From Bradyrhizobium rifense (GTDB taxonomy: Bacteria; Pseudomonadota; Alphaproteobacteria; Rhizobiales; Xanthobacteraceae), in NCBI RefSeq assembly GCF_008123425.1, contig NZ_VSSS01000060.1, positions 52,708-116,707 on the forward strand: DNA of 64,000 bases, written 5' to 3'. Below are positions 33,865 to 44,400 of this stretch, in pieces (position 1 is the first letter of the stretch; the number at the start of each line of letters is the position of its first letter). The notes beneath the pieces are model-generated. The model was not told the DNA's origin. It worked only from the letters and a program-made list of their open reading frames with translations, and did not search any database. Made by a program: the position numbers and the translations under genes.

Positions 33865-35133
33865 TTATTCTGTTGCGTCCATGTGGTTCTGGTCAACGAC
33901 CCGCAGCGTCCGTCGCATCATGCCATCGACAATGGCCGCCGACTCGCTTGGACGCAGATGGATCGTCGTGGACTTGAGCAGCCATGGCAAGACCGCTTGC
34001 TCCAGCCGCTCCTCATAGGCTGCGCGCATCATGTCGAATGCCTGCAGGCCGGGCCCTGCCAGGACGACATGGTGCGGGCGCAGCACGGATATCGTTGCCG
34101 CGACCGCCTCGGCAAGTGCGCGGCCTGCCTGCTGGAAGACGTGCTCGAGACGGGGATCACCGCTCCGTGCCCGCTCGTGCAGCAGGGCCATCTGCGCCTC
34201 GGAAGGCTGCTGCGACGCCGCCGGCGGCAAGTCGAGAAAGGTGCGGGCGTCGCGGTAGAGCGCATAGTCGGCGAGATGAGCCTCGATACAGCCGCGCTGG
34301 CCGCAGCGGCATTGCGGCCCGTTCGATCCCAACTTGGTATGGCCGATCTCGCTGCCGGCGCCGGCGCCCAAACGCGCTTCACCGTCGACCACGATGCCCA
34401 TGCCGACGCCGTGACCGATCAGGATTGTGGCCATGAGGCCCTGCGCCAGTGACGGCTCTGCGGCGGCGAGAGCCAGCGCAACCGCGACGGCATCATTCGC
34501 CATCACGACTTCGGTGCCGAATGCCTGACGCACCGGCTTCGCCAGATCGATGTCGGTGACGGACAGCACCGGGCTCCACAGATGCCGGCCAGTATCCGCG
34601 TTCACGATGCCCTGGAGGGCAATCCCTATTCCCAGCAGCCGGTGGCGCGGTGTGGCCGTCGCCTCCAGCATCGCATTGATTTGCGTGATCACGAGGTCGC
34701 ACAACGCGCCCGCATCGAGCGCCCGCGTCGCGATTTCGCGGCGTGATTGGGCCAGGCTGGAGCCGCTGAAATCCGCAATCAGCGTCTCGATCAGATTCAT
34801 GCGCAGCGAGACCGCAATGATGCGGCCGAACTCCGGGTTCAGGGTCAGCAGCACGGCCGGCCGGCCACGGCGGCGGCTATTCAGCCCATCGGGATCCTCG
34901 TCGTCAGGATCGTCGGACCATTGGGGTACCGGGGTCTCGGTCTCGCACAGCAACTCTTCCGCGATCAGCCTGGACGTCAGGCCGGACACGGCCGGGAAGC
35001 TCAGTCCCGTGCTCCGGGCCAGCTCCACACGCGGCAATGGCCCGTGACGTCGCAGGACTTCCACCAGCCGACCCCGGTTCGAGCCACGGGCCGTGCCGGA
35101 AATTCGTCTCGGCAACTCAGTCTGGTCAGTCAT
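33865..35133 (-). CDS. ROK family transcriptional regulator (NagC/XylR type)
   Basis: 422 residues. N-terminal winged helix-turn-helix (~15-75: LVEVLRRHGPLPRVELARST, SFPAVSGLTSRLIAEELL). A sugar-kinase fold follows, with the ROK zinc motif CRCGQRGCIEAHLADYAL and the glycine-rich GAGAGSEIGHTKLG. An acidic insert (WSDDPDDEDPDGLNSRRR) sits between HTH and kinase parts. It is divergent from the sugar ABC operon at 35389, with palindromes in between, so it most likely represses that operon and itself. It may also read into the aminotransferase gene 83 bases downstream. Confidence 0.9.
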   Translation of the reverse strand: MTDQTELPRRISGTARGSNRGRLVEVLRRHGPLPRVELARSTGLSFPAVSGLTSRLIAEELLCETETPVPQWSDDPDDEDPDGLNSRRRGRPAVLLTLNPEFGRIIAVSLRMNLIETLIADFSGSSLAQSRREIATRALDAGALCDLVITQINAMLEATATPRHRLLGIGIALQGIVNADTGRHLWSPVLSVTDIDLAKPVRQAFGTEVVMANDAVAVALALAAAEPSLAQGLMATILIGHGVGMGIVVDGEARLGAGAGSEIGHTKLGSNGPQCRCGQRGCIEAHLADYALYRDARTFLDLPPAASQQPSEAQMALLHERARSGDPRLEHVFQQAGRALAEAVAATISVLRPHHVVLAGPGLQAFDMMRAAYEERLEQAVLPWLLKSTTIHLRPSESAAIVDGMMRRTLRVVDQNHMDATE

Positions 35134-35141
35134 GCTGTCCT

Positions 35142-35166
35142 ATTTAATTCAGGGCATGAATTTAAT
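35142..35166. promoter_or_regulatory. Candidate ROK operator next to the regulator start
   Basis: Near-palindrome tttaattca-gggca-tgaatttaa, 9 bases upstream of the ROK gene start. AT-rich and dyad-symmetric, as in NagC/Mlc-type sites. Two more palindromes lie in the same divergent region: gcgca-cag-tgcgc at 35203-35215 and agcgc-aaaa-gcgct at 35338-35351, the latter in the position expected for a control site of the ABC operon. Confidence 0.42.
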
Positions 35167-35388
35167 AAGCGCCTATTGCTGCGGTGTAATTAGAGAAGCA
35201 TAGCGCACAGTGCGCAATGGCGAGGCATATTTACTAATACCACGCCTCATGTACTATTTCCGCTTGAAGAAACGACCAGTGCATCTTGATTTTGATGTTC
35301 TGCTCTGCAACATTTCTTCGCTGCGTGAATAAAATAGAGCGCAAAAGCGCTGAAGCCCCGCATCCGGGGTGACCAAAGGGAGGTAACC

Positions 35389-36354
35389 ATGAACGGATCA
35401 ATGAAGAAATTTCTAGTGCCGTTGCTCGCGACCGCTGCTGCGTTCGCGTTTGCTACGGGTGCGGCGCAGGCCCAGCAGAAGAAGACCATCGCGCTGGTGA
35501 CCAATGCCGCGGCCGATTTCTGGGTCATTGCCGGCCGCGGGCTCGAGAAGGCTCAGAAGGAGCACCCGGAATACGATATCCAGTTGATCGTCACCAACGA
35601 TGCGACCGCGGCGGGTCAGCGGCGCGAGCTGGACGACCTGCTGGTGCGCGGCGTCGCCGGCATCTCCATCTCGGTCGACGATGCGCCGCACGCAACCGAA
35701 GAGCTCAACAAGGTTGCGTCCCAGACCATCTTGATCACGACGGACAGCGACGCGCCGCAGAGCAAGCGTCTCGCCTATATCGGCACCGACAACGTCGCGG
35801 CCGGGCGGCAAGCGGGCGAGGAGTTCAAGAAGGCGTTGCCGAACGGCGGCAAGATCGCGCTGTTCGTCGGGACGATGGACGCGGACAACGCCCGCGAGCG
35901 GGTGCAGGGTATCAAGGAAGCGATCGCCGGCACCAAGATCGAGCTGGTCGACGTGTTCACCGACCAGGTGGACTCCGCCAAGGCCAAGGCGAACATGGAG
36001 AACGTGCTCGTCAAATATCCCGACATTGCGCTGCTGTCCGGCCTTTGGAGCTACGAGACACCGCTGATCTATGATGCGGTCAAGGCGGCGGGCAAGGCCG
36101 GCAAGGTGAAGATCGTCGGCTTCGACGAGGATCAGCGCACGCTGCGGGGAATTTCCGACGGCACGATCGAGTCGACCGTGGTGCAGCAGCCGTTCGAATT
36201 CGGCTATCTCTCCGCCACCAACATCATCAAGACGCTGAACGGCGACAAGTCCTGGATTCCGGCCGACAGCAAGCTGATCGTGCCGACCCAGGTGATCAGC
36301 AAGACCAACGTCGCGGAGTTCACCGCTAAAATGAAGGATCTGCTGAAGAAGTGA
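35389..36354 (+). CDS. Sugar ABC transporter periplasmic binding protein (RbsB-like)
   Basis: 321 residues. Signal peptide MKKFLVPLLATAAAFAFATGAAQA; mature protein of the ribose/galactose class (peripla_BP_4): KTIALVTNAAADFWVIAGRGLEKAQ, GVAGISISVDD, AYIGTDNVAAGRQAGEEF, ALFVGTMDADNARERVQGI and KIVGFDEDQRTLRGISDG. A strong GGGAGG site precedes ATG 35389. It delivers a sugar or sugar-like ligand to the ATPase/permease encoded next. The imperfect hairpin just after the stop is common between highly expressed binding protein genes and the rest of the operon. Confidence 0.93.
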   Translation: MNGSMKKFLVPLLATAAAFAFATGAAQAQQKKTIALVTNAAADFWVIAGRGLEKAQKEHPEYDIQLIVTNDATAAGQRRELDDLLVRGVAGISISVDDAPHATEELNKVASQTILITTDSDAPQSKRLAYIGTDNVAAGRQAGEEFKKALPNGGKIALFVGTMDADNARERVQGIKEAIAGTKIELVDVFTDQVDSAKAKANMENVLVKYPDIALLSGLWSYETPLIYDAVKAAGKAGKVKIVGFDEDQRTLRGISDGTIESTVVQQPFEFGYLSATNIIKTLNGDKSWIPADSKLIVPTQVISKTNVAEFTAKMKDLLKK

Positions 36355-36368
36355 CCCTCAGCACCTTT

Positions 36369-36400
36369 CGACGTCCGGCGGCCATGGCCGTCGGGCGTCG
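36369..36400 (+). promoter_or_regulatory. Stem-loop between binding-protein and ATPase genes
   Basis: A 32-base self-complementary sequence, cgacgtccggcggcca followed by its complement with two G-U pairs, starting 15 bases after the binding protein stop codon. Such hairpins protect the 5' mRNA and lower expression of downstream transporter genes. Confidence 0.5.
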
Positions 36401-36415
36401 TTTGGGAGGAAGTGA

Positions 36416-37942
36416 ATGGCGGAAATCCTGTTCGAACTCGTCGGGATCAGCAAGTCCTATCCCGGGGTCATGGCCCTCAACGATGTCAGCCTGCGCGTGC
36501 ACCACGGCGAGGTGTTGGGCCTGATCGGCGAGAACGGCGCCGGCAAGTCGACATTGATGCGCGTGCTGGGCGGCGTGACTGAGCCGAGCGCGGGCGTGAT
36601 CCGCATCGGCGGCACCGACCACGCCCAATTGACGGTGAGCGAGGCGACGCAGACCGGCATCGCCTTCGTGCATCAGGAACTGAACCTGTTCGAGAATCTC
36701 GACGTCGCCGCGAACGTCATCATCGGACGCGAGAAGCTCTTTGGCGGCCCGCTGAAGCTCGTGGACAGCGCGGAGATGCGCGCCCGCGTGACGCCGCTGC
36801 TGGAGCGGCTGGGCGCTGATTTCGGCCCTGACACGCTGGTCGACAATTTGTCGATCGCCGAACGTCAGATGGTGGAGATCGCCAAAGCGCTCTCGATCGA
36901 CGCTCGCGTGATCATCATGGACGAGCCGACCTCGAGCCTGACGATTTCGGAGACCGAGCGGCTGCTGGAGGTGATTGCCGACCTGAAGGCTCACGGCGTC
37001 TCAGTGATCTATATCTCCCACCGGCTCGGCGAGATCATGACCTGTGCCGACCGCGTCGTGGTGCTGCGCGACGGGCGCACGGTAGGAGAGCTGGCGCGAG
37101 ACCAGCTCAGCCATGCCGCAATGATCCGGCTGATGATCGGCCGTGACCTGAAAACGCTGCATACGCCGCCGAAACGGCCGCCCCAGCCGGGCGGCTGCGA
37201 CATCGTCGGCCTCGTGACGTCAGCCTTCCCCGATCGGCAGATCGATCTTTCCGTGCGGCATGGCGAGATCCTCGGACTGGCAGGACTGGTGGGTGCTGGT
37301 CGTACGTCGCTAGCCCGCGCGGCTTTCGGCATCGATCCGGTGCTGGGTGGCGAGATCAGGATCGACAACGCGCCGGTCGATGTCGCATCGCCCCGGGACG
37401 CGATCAGGCAAGGCATCTATCTGGTGCCAGAGGACCGCAAGAAAACCGGGCTCGTGCTGGAGCTGCCGATCCGCGAGAACGTGACACTGGCGAGCCTGCT
37501 GAATTACGCGCGGATGTGGCTGGTCAACGGCGCGTCCGAGCGCAATGTCGCGAAGGAGCAGGTCAGGCGGCTCTCCATCAAGGTGCCGAGCGTCGACATG
37601 GAGGCCGTAACCCTCTCCGGCGGCAACCAGCAGAAGGTCGTGCTGGGCAAGTGGCTCTCGATGCAGCCGCGCGTGATGTTCTTCGACGAGCCGACCCGCG
37701 GCATCGATGTCGGTGCCAAGAGCGAGATCTATGCGCTGATGCGCGAACTCGCCGACCAGGGCGTCGCGATCGTGATGATCTCCTCGGACATGGAGGAGGT
37801 CATCGGCGTCTCCGACCGGGTCGCGGTGATGCATGAGGGAAGAGTCAGCGGTATGCTGGAGCGCCCGCAATTCAGCGAATACAACGTGCTGCGGCTTGCA
37901 ATAGGCCAGGCGCTGGAAACCGTGGAAGCCGCTGCACAATGA
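36416..37942 (+). CDS. Sugar ABC transporter ATPase, double cassette (RbsA-like)
   Basis: 508 residues with two nucleotide-binding cassettes. First: Walker A GENGAGKSTLM, signature NLSIAERQMVEIAKAL, Walker B VIIMDEPTSSL, His in YISHRLGEI. Second: degenerate Walker A GLVGAGRTSLARA, signature LSGGNQQKVVLGKWL, Walker B VMFFDEPTRGIDVGAK. The degenerate second P-loop is normal for RbsA/MglA. It overlaps the permease gene by 4 bases. With the neighbours it forms a CUT2-class importer. Confidence 0.94.
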   Translation: MAEILFELVGISKSYPGVMALNDVSLRVHHGEVLGLIGENGAGKSTLMRVLGGVTEPSAGVIRIGGTDHAQLTVSEATQTGIAFVHQELNLFENLDVAANVIIGREKLFGGPLKLVDSAEMRARVTPLLERLGADFGPDTLVDNLSIAERQMVEIAKALSIDARVIIMDEPTSSLTISETERLLEVIADLKAHGVSVIYISHRLGEIMTCADRVVVLRDGRTVGELARDQLSHAAMIRLMIGRDLKTLHTPPKRPPQPGGCDIVGLVTSAFPDRQIDLSVRHGEILGLAGLVGAGRTSLARAAFGIDPVLGGEIRIDNAPVDVASPRDAIRQGIYLVPEDRKKTGLVLELPIRENVTLASLLNYARMWLVNGASERNVAKEQVRRLSIKVPSVDMEAVTLSGGNQQKVVLGKWLSMQPRVMFFDEPTRGIDVGAKSEIYALMRELADQGVAIVMISSDMEEVIGVSDRVAVMHEGRVSGMLERPQFSEYNVLRLAIGQALETVEAAAQ

Positions 37943-39003
37943 ACAAGAAAGAACTTGGCCTCGGCCTGCTGCTCGTGGTGATTTCCGTCATCACGGGAAT
38001 GATCAATCCGGCCTTCCTGTCGGTGGTGAACCTGCTGAACCTGGCCAATCTGATCGGCCTGTTCGGTGTGTTTGCGCTTGGCGAAGGGCTCGTGATCATC
38101 ACCGGCGGCATCGACCTTTCGCTCGGCTCGATGTTCGCGCTGCTCGGTGTCGTCTTCGTCGATCTTCTGACGACGTACCAGGTTCCCTGGCCCCTGGCGC
38201 TGCTGGCTGTACTGCTGGGTGGACTGGTGCTGGGGGCCATTCAGGGGGTCCTGATCACGCGGCTGAAGATGCAGCCCTTCATCGTGACGCTGTGCGGGTT
38301 GCTGATCTATCGCGGCGCCGCCCGCTACTACACAACCGACTCGACACGCGGCTTCGGCTACGGTGACGAGGCTGCGACCCTGAGCAACCTTGCCTCCGGC
38401 CATGCAGTAGCGGGCATACCGAACACCTTCATCCTCCTGATCATCCTTGCGATCGTCCTCGGCGTGGTGCTGCACCGGTCGGTCTACGGACGCTGGCTCT
38501 ATGCCGTCGGCAAGAACGAGGAGGCGGCGCGCTTCTCCGGCATCAACACGAATATGGTGATCGCAACTGCCTACATCATCAGTGGTGGGCTCGCCGGAGT
38601 TGCGACAGTCTTGTTCGTGTTCTACACGAACTCGGTGTCTCCGAGCTCCTTCGGCAATTTCTATGAGCTCTACGCGATCGCGGCTGCCGTGCTGGGCGGG
38701 TGCAGCCTGCGCGGCGGCGAGGGTTCTATTCTTGGTATCGTGCTGGGGACTGCGCTGCTGCAGGTGCTGCAGAACCTCGTGAATATCCTGGGCATCCCCA
38801 ATTCCCTGAACTTCGCGGTGATGGGAACGGTGATTCTGATCGGCGTGTTGGCGGATCAGCAATTGCAGGCCCGACGCAAACGCAAGCTGGCGCTGGCCGG
38901 CCTCGCCCGCACGGCGCCGAAGGCGGCGCTTGCGCAGGGACAACAGGGCGCATCATCGCGCGGCGTGGACGTGGTGCCGGCGAGAACGGGCGACCAGGCA
39001 TGA
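37939..39003 (+). CDS. Sugar ABC transporter permease (RbsC-like)
   Basis: 354 residues, about eight to ten membrane helices: family motifs VVNLLNLANLIGLFGVFALGE, IITGGIDLSLGSMFAL, RLKMQPFIVTLCGLLIYRG, YAVGKNEEAARFSGIN and AAAVLGGCSLRGGEGSILG. It has a basic C-terminal cytoplasmic extension of about 45 residues (ARRKRKLALAGLARTAPKAA) longer than in RbsC. ATGA overlap with the ATPase gene. The single permease would act as a homodimer. Confidence 0.93.
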   Translation: MNKKELGLGLLLVVISVITGMINPAFLSVVNLLNLANLIGLFGVFALGEGLVIITGGIDLSLGSMFALLGVVFVDLLTTYQVPWPLALLAVLLGGLVLGAIQGVLITRLKMQPFIVTLCGLLIYRGAARYYTTDSTRGFGYGDEAATLSNLASGHAVAGIPNTFILLIILAIVLGVVLHRSVYGRWLYAVGKNEEAARFSGINTNMVIATAYIISGGLAGVATVLFVFYTNSVSPSSFGNFYELYAIAAAVLGGCSLRGGEGSILGIVLGTALLQVLQNLVNILGIPNSLNFAVMGTVILIGVLADQQLQARRKRKLALAGLARTAPKAALAQGQQGASSRGVDVVPARTGDQA

Positions 39004-39019
39004 CAGGCCAGAAAGTTGC

Positions 39020-39907
39020 CTATCCCTCATATTGATCCGGCCCCATCGCCCACGACGCCTGATCGTGGCTGTAGGCGTAGTTGCGATTGTTCACTGCCGG
39101 ATTGCGATTGACCATCGGCCGCATGAACATCGGATGCGTCGCGCTGCGCACCTCGTGCTCGACGGTGAAGAGATGCTTGCCGCTGTCGAGATCGACGATG
39201 TCGCAGAAGCGGTACTGATACTGATTGTCCTCGCGCGAGATCAGGTCACGCGCCAGCAGCTTGCGGTAGGGGCCGGAGAAGTCGGTGATGTACATCTGCA
39301 CATGGTGACCGTCATAGTCGCCTTGCGGTCGATCGGTCTCGCGGAACAGCAGATGCTGGTCGCGCCCGGTCTTCACTGCAGCAACCTTGCCGTCGCCGTT
39401 GCGCAAGGCCGCGGGCATGCCCATGATCTCCGGATAGAAGGTGCAGATCGCCTGCGCCGATCCGGCCGGCACCTCGAATTCGACATAGGGGATGCCGAGC
39501 GTGATGCGCCCGAAGCGCGCCGCGTCCGGCTCATGGACGCGGATGCGGTTGCCCCATGGGCAGGTCGCTTCGACATGATCGTTATGCTCGGCATACGTAA
39601 AGGCGGTGCCTTCGAGCTTCTTGGCGACCGAGGCCAATCGCGCCAGCAGTGCCTCGCGGCCCTCGATCACGAGCCCGGTATGGCCGCGCAGCACCTGCGC
39701 CTTGCCGCTCGGCAGATGAAACTGGCTTCGTCCGGCGTTGATCCACATGTTGGTGTCGGACACCATCAGATAGGGATCGCGGGTCAGTCCGAGGCCGGTG
39801 ACGTAGAACAGCGTGGCCAGCCGCTGGTCCGGAACCTGGATGTTGACATGCTCGAAATGGATGGCGTTGCCGAGATCTTCTGCGGATCGATCGAATTGTT
39901 GCGGCAT
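39020..39907 (-). CDS. VOC/glyoxalase superfamily protein with two VOC modules
   Basis: 295 residues. Two vicinal-oxygen-chelate modules: the first begins IHFEHVNIQVPDQRLATLFY and has TNMWINAGRSQFHLP; the second begins TLGIPYVEFEVPAGSAQAIC and has HHVQMYITDFSGPYRKLL. His and Glu residues at VOC metal positions are present in part (HFEHVN, GHHVQMY, FTVEHEVRS). It could be a ring-cleavage dioxygenase or a lyase; no partner genes for aromatic breakdown are nearby. Convergent with the sugar ABC operon and divergent from the CoA-transferase remnant. Confidence 0.72.
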   Translation of the reverse strand: MPQQFDRSAEDLGNAIHFEHVNIQVPDQRLATLFYVTGLGLTRDPYLMVSDTNMWINAGRSQFHLPSGKAQVLRGHTGLVIEGREALLARLASVAKKLEGTAFTYAEHNDHVEATCPWGNRIRVHEPDAARFGRITLGIPYVEFEVPAGSAQAICTFYPEIMGMPAALRNGDGKVAAVKTGRDQHLLFRETDRPQGDYDGHHVQMYITDFSGPYRKLLARDLISREDNQYQYRFCDIVDLDSGKHLFTVEHEVRSATHPMFMRPMVNRNPAVNNRNYAYSHDQASWAMGPDQYEG

Positions 39908-40080
39908 GGATGTGCGCTTCTGACTGGAGGGATGGCTTGCTCCATACTAGAGCAGAATTTCCGCCAGCCGAAACGGTTGGATGATCACATCTTGCAGGCA
40001 TAGCATCGTGTGCGCTGCACCTTGCCGTGGTACCCATTCCCTGTAATCTGACCGGAAATCGCGAGGGAAAGAAGAGGTCG

Positions 40081-41264
40081 ATGGGGGGAGTTCTGGAAGG
40101 CGTGCGCGTCCTCGATTTCGGGCGCTATATCGCGGGGCCGTATTGCGCGACATTGCTGGCCGAGTTCGGTGCCGAGGTCATTCGCGTCGAAAAGCGCGAA
40201 GGCAGCGAGGATCGCTTCGTGGCGCCGGTCGGCGAAGGCGGCGAGGGCGCCCTGTTCCTCCAGGTCAACCGCAACAAGAAGTGCATCACGCTCGATCCGA
40301 TGACGGCGGGCAGGAGGTGATGCGGCGGCTGGTCAAGACTGCTGATGTCGTCGTCGCCAATCTGCCGCCGCAGACGCTCCGCGCCATGAAGCTCGACTAC
40401 GATTCATTGAAGGCTATCAAGCCGGACATCATCCTGACGACCGCCACCGCGTTCGGCGGGCCGGGGCCCTGGTCCGACCGCGTCGGCTTCGATGGCGTAG
40501 GCCAGGTCATGTCGGGCTCGGTCTACATGACTGGGGTCGGCAATCCGCCTTACCGCGCGGCGGTGAACTGGGTCGATTTTGGCACCGCGCTGCACTGCGC
40601 GTTCGGGACGCTGGCCGCACTGATCGAGCGCGGCAAATCCGGGCGCGGGCAGATCGTCGAGGGCGCGCTGCTGGCGACCGCGCTGTCCTTCACCAATGCG
40701 ACGCTGATCGAGCAGGCCGTCATCAACGTCAACCGCGTTCCGACCGGCAATCTCGGCCAGACCGCGGCGCCTGCGGATATCTACCGTACCAGGGACGGCT
40801 GGGTGCTGTGCCAGGTCACGGGCCATCCGCTGTTCAAGCGTTGGGCGAAGTTGATGGGCGAGGAAGAGCAATGGCTGAACGATCCGCGCTTTGCCGACGA
40901 CATCAGCCGCGGCAATAACGGTCCCGTCATCAGCGAGCGGATGGCGCGCTGGTGCGCCGAGCGCACGACGCAGGAGGCGGTCGACACCCTCGGCAAGGCG
41001 ATGATTCCGACCGGGCCCGTTTTGAGCCCGCAGCAGGCGCTGGATCATCCGCACATTCGCGCCGCCGGCTTTTTGCAGGACGTCGACTATCCCGGTCTTC
41101 CGAAGCAGGCGCCGGTTGCGCGTGCCGCTATCCGGCTGTCGGAAACGCCCGGTGAAATCGCGACGCGCCCGCCGACGCTTGGCGAGCATACCGATTCGGT
41201 GCTGGCGGAACTCGGCTACGATAAGGCCGCGATTGCGGCGCTTCGGCAGAGCGGCATCATTTAG
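40081..41264 (+). pseudogene. CaiB/BaiF (family III) CoA-transferase, broken by a one-base deletion
   Basis: The first frame from ATG 40081 gives the family start GVLEGVRVLDFGRYIAGPYC and AEVIRVEKREGSEDR, then LDPMTAGRR and a stop at 40318-40320. The next frame continues exactly where the family should: GQEVMRRLVKTADVVVANLPP, GPGPWSDRVGFD, WVDFGTALHCAFGTLAAL with the catalytic Asp region, to 41264. Adding one C (ggcag to ggccag at ~40310) restores a 394-residue enzyme. The rest of the gene is intact, so the lesion is recent or a read error. The CoA acceptor is unknown. Confidence 0.85.
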
Positions 41265-41490
41265 TCGCTGCGTCGAGACAAGAGTGGAAATGAGCCAGCG
41301 CGTCTGCTAGATGACTGGCGGCTTAGCCTCGCGCTTTTTGCGTTGGCCGGCGACGTCTGTGTCGCATGAGGTGTTTGGGAGGCGCGCGTTCGCACGCCCC
41401 GTCCCATATGCATGACCATCCGCGACCGAATCGGGACGAACCCGGCTGCGCGTGCCATTAGCGACTGCCTACGACGAGAAACGGATTCAC

Positions 41491-44400
41491 GTGCGTCATT
41501 CCAAGAAACTGCAGCCAGCCAAGATTTCTTTAAGCAAGAGTTCTCCAAAGAAGAGCTCGCCCAAAAAGCGCTCGCCCGCCAAGAGCTCGACAAGCAGGCG
41601 CTCGCTCAGCAAGAGTTCTCCGAAGACGAGCAAGGGCTCGCAGCGCGCGACAATCGCGACGTCGTCGCCGCTTGGCATGATGGCGCTGCATCTGCTGGCG
41701 CAGTGGAAGGAGTCCGGGCGCAGTGGTCTCGTGTTCCTCGCCGAGAGCGAGAACAGGGCGGAGCGGCTCGGCAGCGTCATTCACGCGCTCGACCCGTCCT
41801 GCGAAGTGCTGGTGTTTCCGCGCCTGAACACCCTGCCGTTTGACCTGTTGGAGCCATCGCGTGAGATCGCCGGCCGCCGCGCCTCGGTGCTGCGGCGCCT
41901 TGCGAAATCCAGGCAGCCGATCTTTCTCGTCTCGACGGCGGAAGCCGTGATGGAGCGTCTGCCGCCACCGGCGAGCCTGCTGCGTCTGAATACAGGTTTG
42001 AAGGTTGGCGGCAATTTCTCCGAGAGCGAGCTTCGCGTCCGCCTCGAAGAGCTGGGCTATGATCTCGATGATGAGCCGGATTATCCGGGCGGCGTGCTGT
42101 TTCACGGCCAGACTTTCGAGATATTTCCCGCAGGCGCGCTGGGGCCGTTCCGGGTGGAGCATTCCGGGCGCGCCATCCGCCGGATCGTGGCGTTCGATCC
42201 GAAAGAGCACGACATCATCTTCGAGACCAAGGAGCTTCTGGTCGATCCCATGTCGGAGCGGCTCGCCATCACCGGTGCGCGGGCCAAGCGTGCGACGCTG
42301 TTCGACTATTGCGGTAAGGCCAAGTGGATCGCGGATGCCGGCGTGTCGGTGCATGCCGATGCCTGGCAGAGCATGATCGAGGAGGCCGCGGGCCGCGCGG
42401 ACAGGGAGCGCGAATATCTGGGACGCCCCGACTGGAAGCAGGCAACCCGCGGCATGAAGGTGCTGCCGCGTAATGCTCCGTTCCAGCCGACGCCGGAATT
42501 CTCCAAGCTGACATCCACCCGCAAAGCCCTGCGCGCCTACGTCGAGGAGACGCGCCGCGCGGGAGCTCGCCTCATCCTTGTCGCCGCGCAGGAGGAGGAC
42601 CTGCGGACGATGGAGCGGATGAGCGGCGTGAAAGCGGAGCGCGTCGCGGATTGGGACGAGGCCGAGAGCGCGCGCCATCGCGATGTGGCGTTGCTCGCCG
42701 ATCTCGATGCCGGCTTCGTCATTCCGGGTAAAAAACCTGCCGTCGTCCTGACCGCGAGTGACGTGCTCGGCAGCCGTGCGCATCATCCGCAGCCGATGGC
42801 GCGGAGCTGGATCGCGGCGTTCGATCACGCCGACGTGCCGGAGCAGGGCACAGTGGTCGTGCACCTTCAGCGCGGCCTCGCCGTGCTCGATGGCCTGCAG
42901 ACCGTGAACACCGGCGGCGGCGCCTTGCGCGAGATGGTCAGGTTGTCCTTTGCGGGCGACAACGCGGTTCTGGTGCCGCCGCCCGATCTGGCGCAGATGT
43001 GGCCTTACTCGACGGAGCGCGGCAAGCTCGCGCTCGACAAGGCCGATGGCAGCACATGGTGGGCCCGCCGCACCGGCGCCGAGCAGGAAATCCAGCTCGC
43101 CGGCAAGGCGCTCGCCAGGCACATCAGTCAGCGCAAGCGGCGGAAGGCGGCCAAGCTGGTCCCGCCGGGCTCGGCCTACGAGAAATTCGTTGCGCGCTTT
43201 CCCTATTTCACGACGATCGACCAGGCCAAGGCTATCCACGACGTGCTGGATGATCTCGCGTCCGGCCGTCCCATGGACCGGGTGATCTGCGGCGACGTCG
43301 GGTTCGGCAAGACCGAGGTGGCGTTGCGCGCGGCGGCCGCCGTCGTGCTGTCCGGAAAGCAGGTGGCGATCGCGGTGCCCACGACCGTGCTGGCCCGGCA
43401 GCACGTCGCGACCTTCCGCAAGCGGTTTGCGCCGCTCGACATCGAGGTCGGCAGCCTGTCGCGCGCCACCTCCGGTGCCGAGACGCGGGAGACCAAGGAG
43501 GGCTTGCGCAGCGGCCGGATCAAGGTCGTGGTCGGAACGCAGGCGCTCTCCTCGAAGGACGTGAAATTCGGCGATCTCGGCCTCGTCATCGTCGACGAGG
43601 AGCAGCATTTTGGCGCCGCCGAGAAGGCAAAGCTTTCGGGGCTTGCCAAAAATGCCCATACGCTCTGGATGAGCGCCACGCCGATCCCGCGCACGCTCGC
43701 CGCGGGTCTTGCCGGCTTCAGGGACCTGAGCATCATCGCTTCGCCGCCGGTGCACCGGCTTCCGGTCGCGACCAAGATCGCGCCGTTGTCGGATGCCGCC
43801 ATTGCCTCGGCCCTGCTGCGCGAGCAGCGGCGGCACGGGCAGAGCTTTCTGATTTGCCCGCGCATCCAGGATCTGGAGCCTATGCTGGCGCGCGTGCAGG
43901 CGGTGGCGCCCGATCTCAAGATCGTCTGCCTGCACGGCAAATTGCCGGCCGACGAGATCGACGACCGCATGATGACCTTCGTCGAGGGCAACGCCGACGT
44001 CCTGCTCGCCACCAACATCGTCGAGAGCGGCCTCGACATTCCCCGTGCCAACACCATCGTGGTGTGCTGGCCCGAAAATTTCGGCCTCGCCCAGCTGCAC
44101 CAGCTGCGCGGACGCGTCGGTCGCGGCGGTATCCGCGCCTTCGCATTTCTGCTGACCGAGTCGGCCTCGGTGCAGTCCGAGAAGCGGCTCGCCGTGCTGG
44201 AAGAATTCAGCCGGCCGGGCGCAGGCTTTGCCATCAGCGAGCGGGATCTCGATCTCCGCGGCGCCGGCGATCTGTTCTCGGAGCAGCAATCCGGTCACGT
44301 GCAGGTGTTCGGCCCCGTGCTCTACAGCCATCTCCTGAAGATGGCCTCGGAGAAGGTCGATGACGGCAGGTCCGTGGTGTGGGTGCCTGACCTCAATCTG

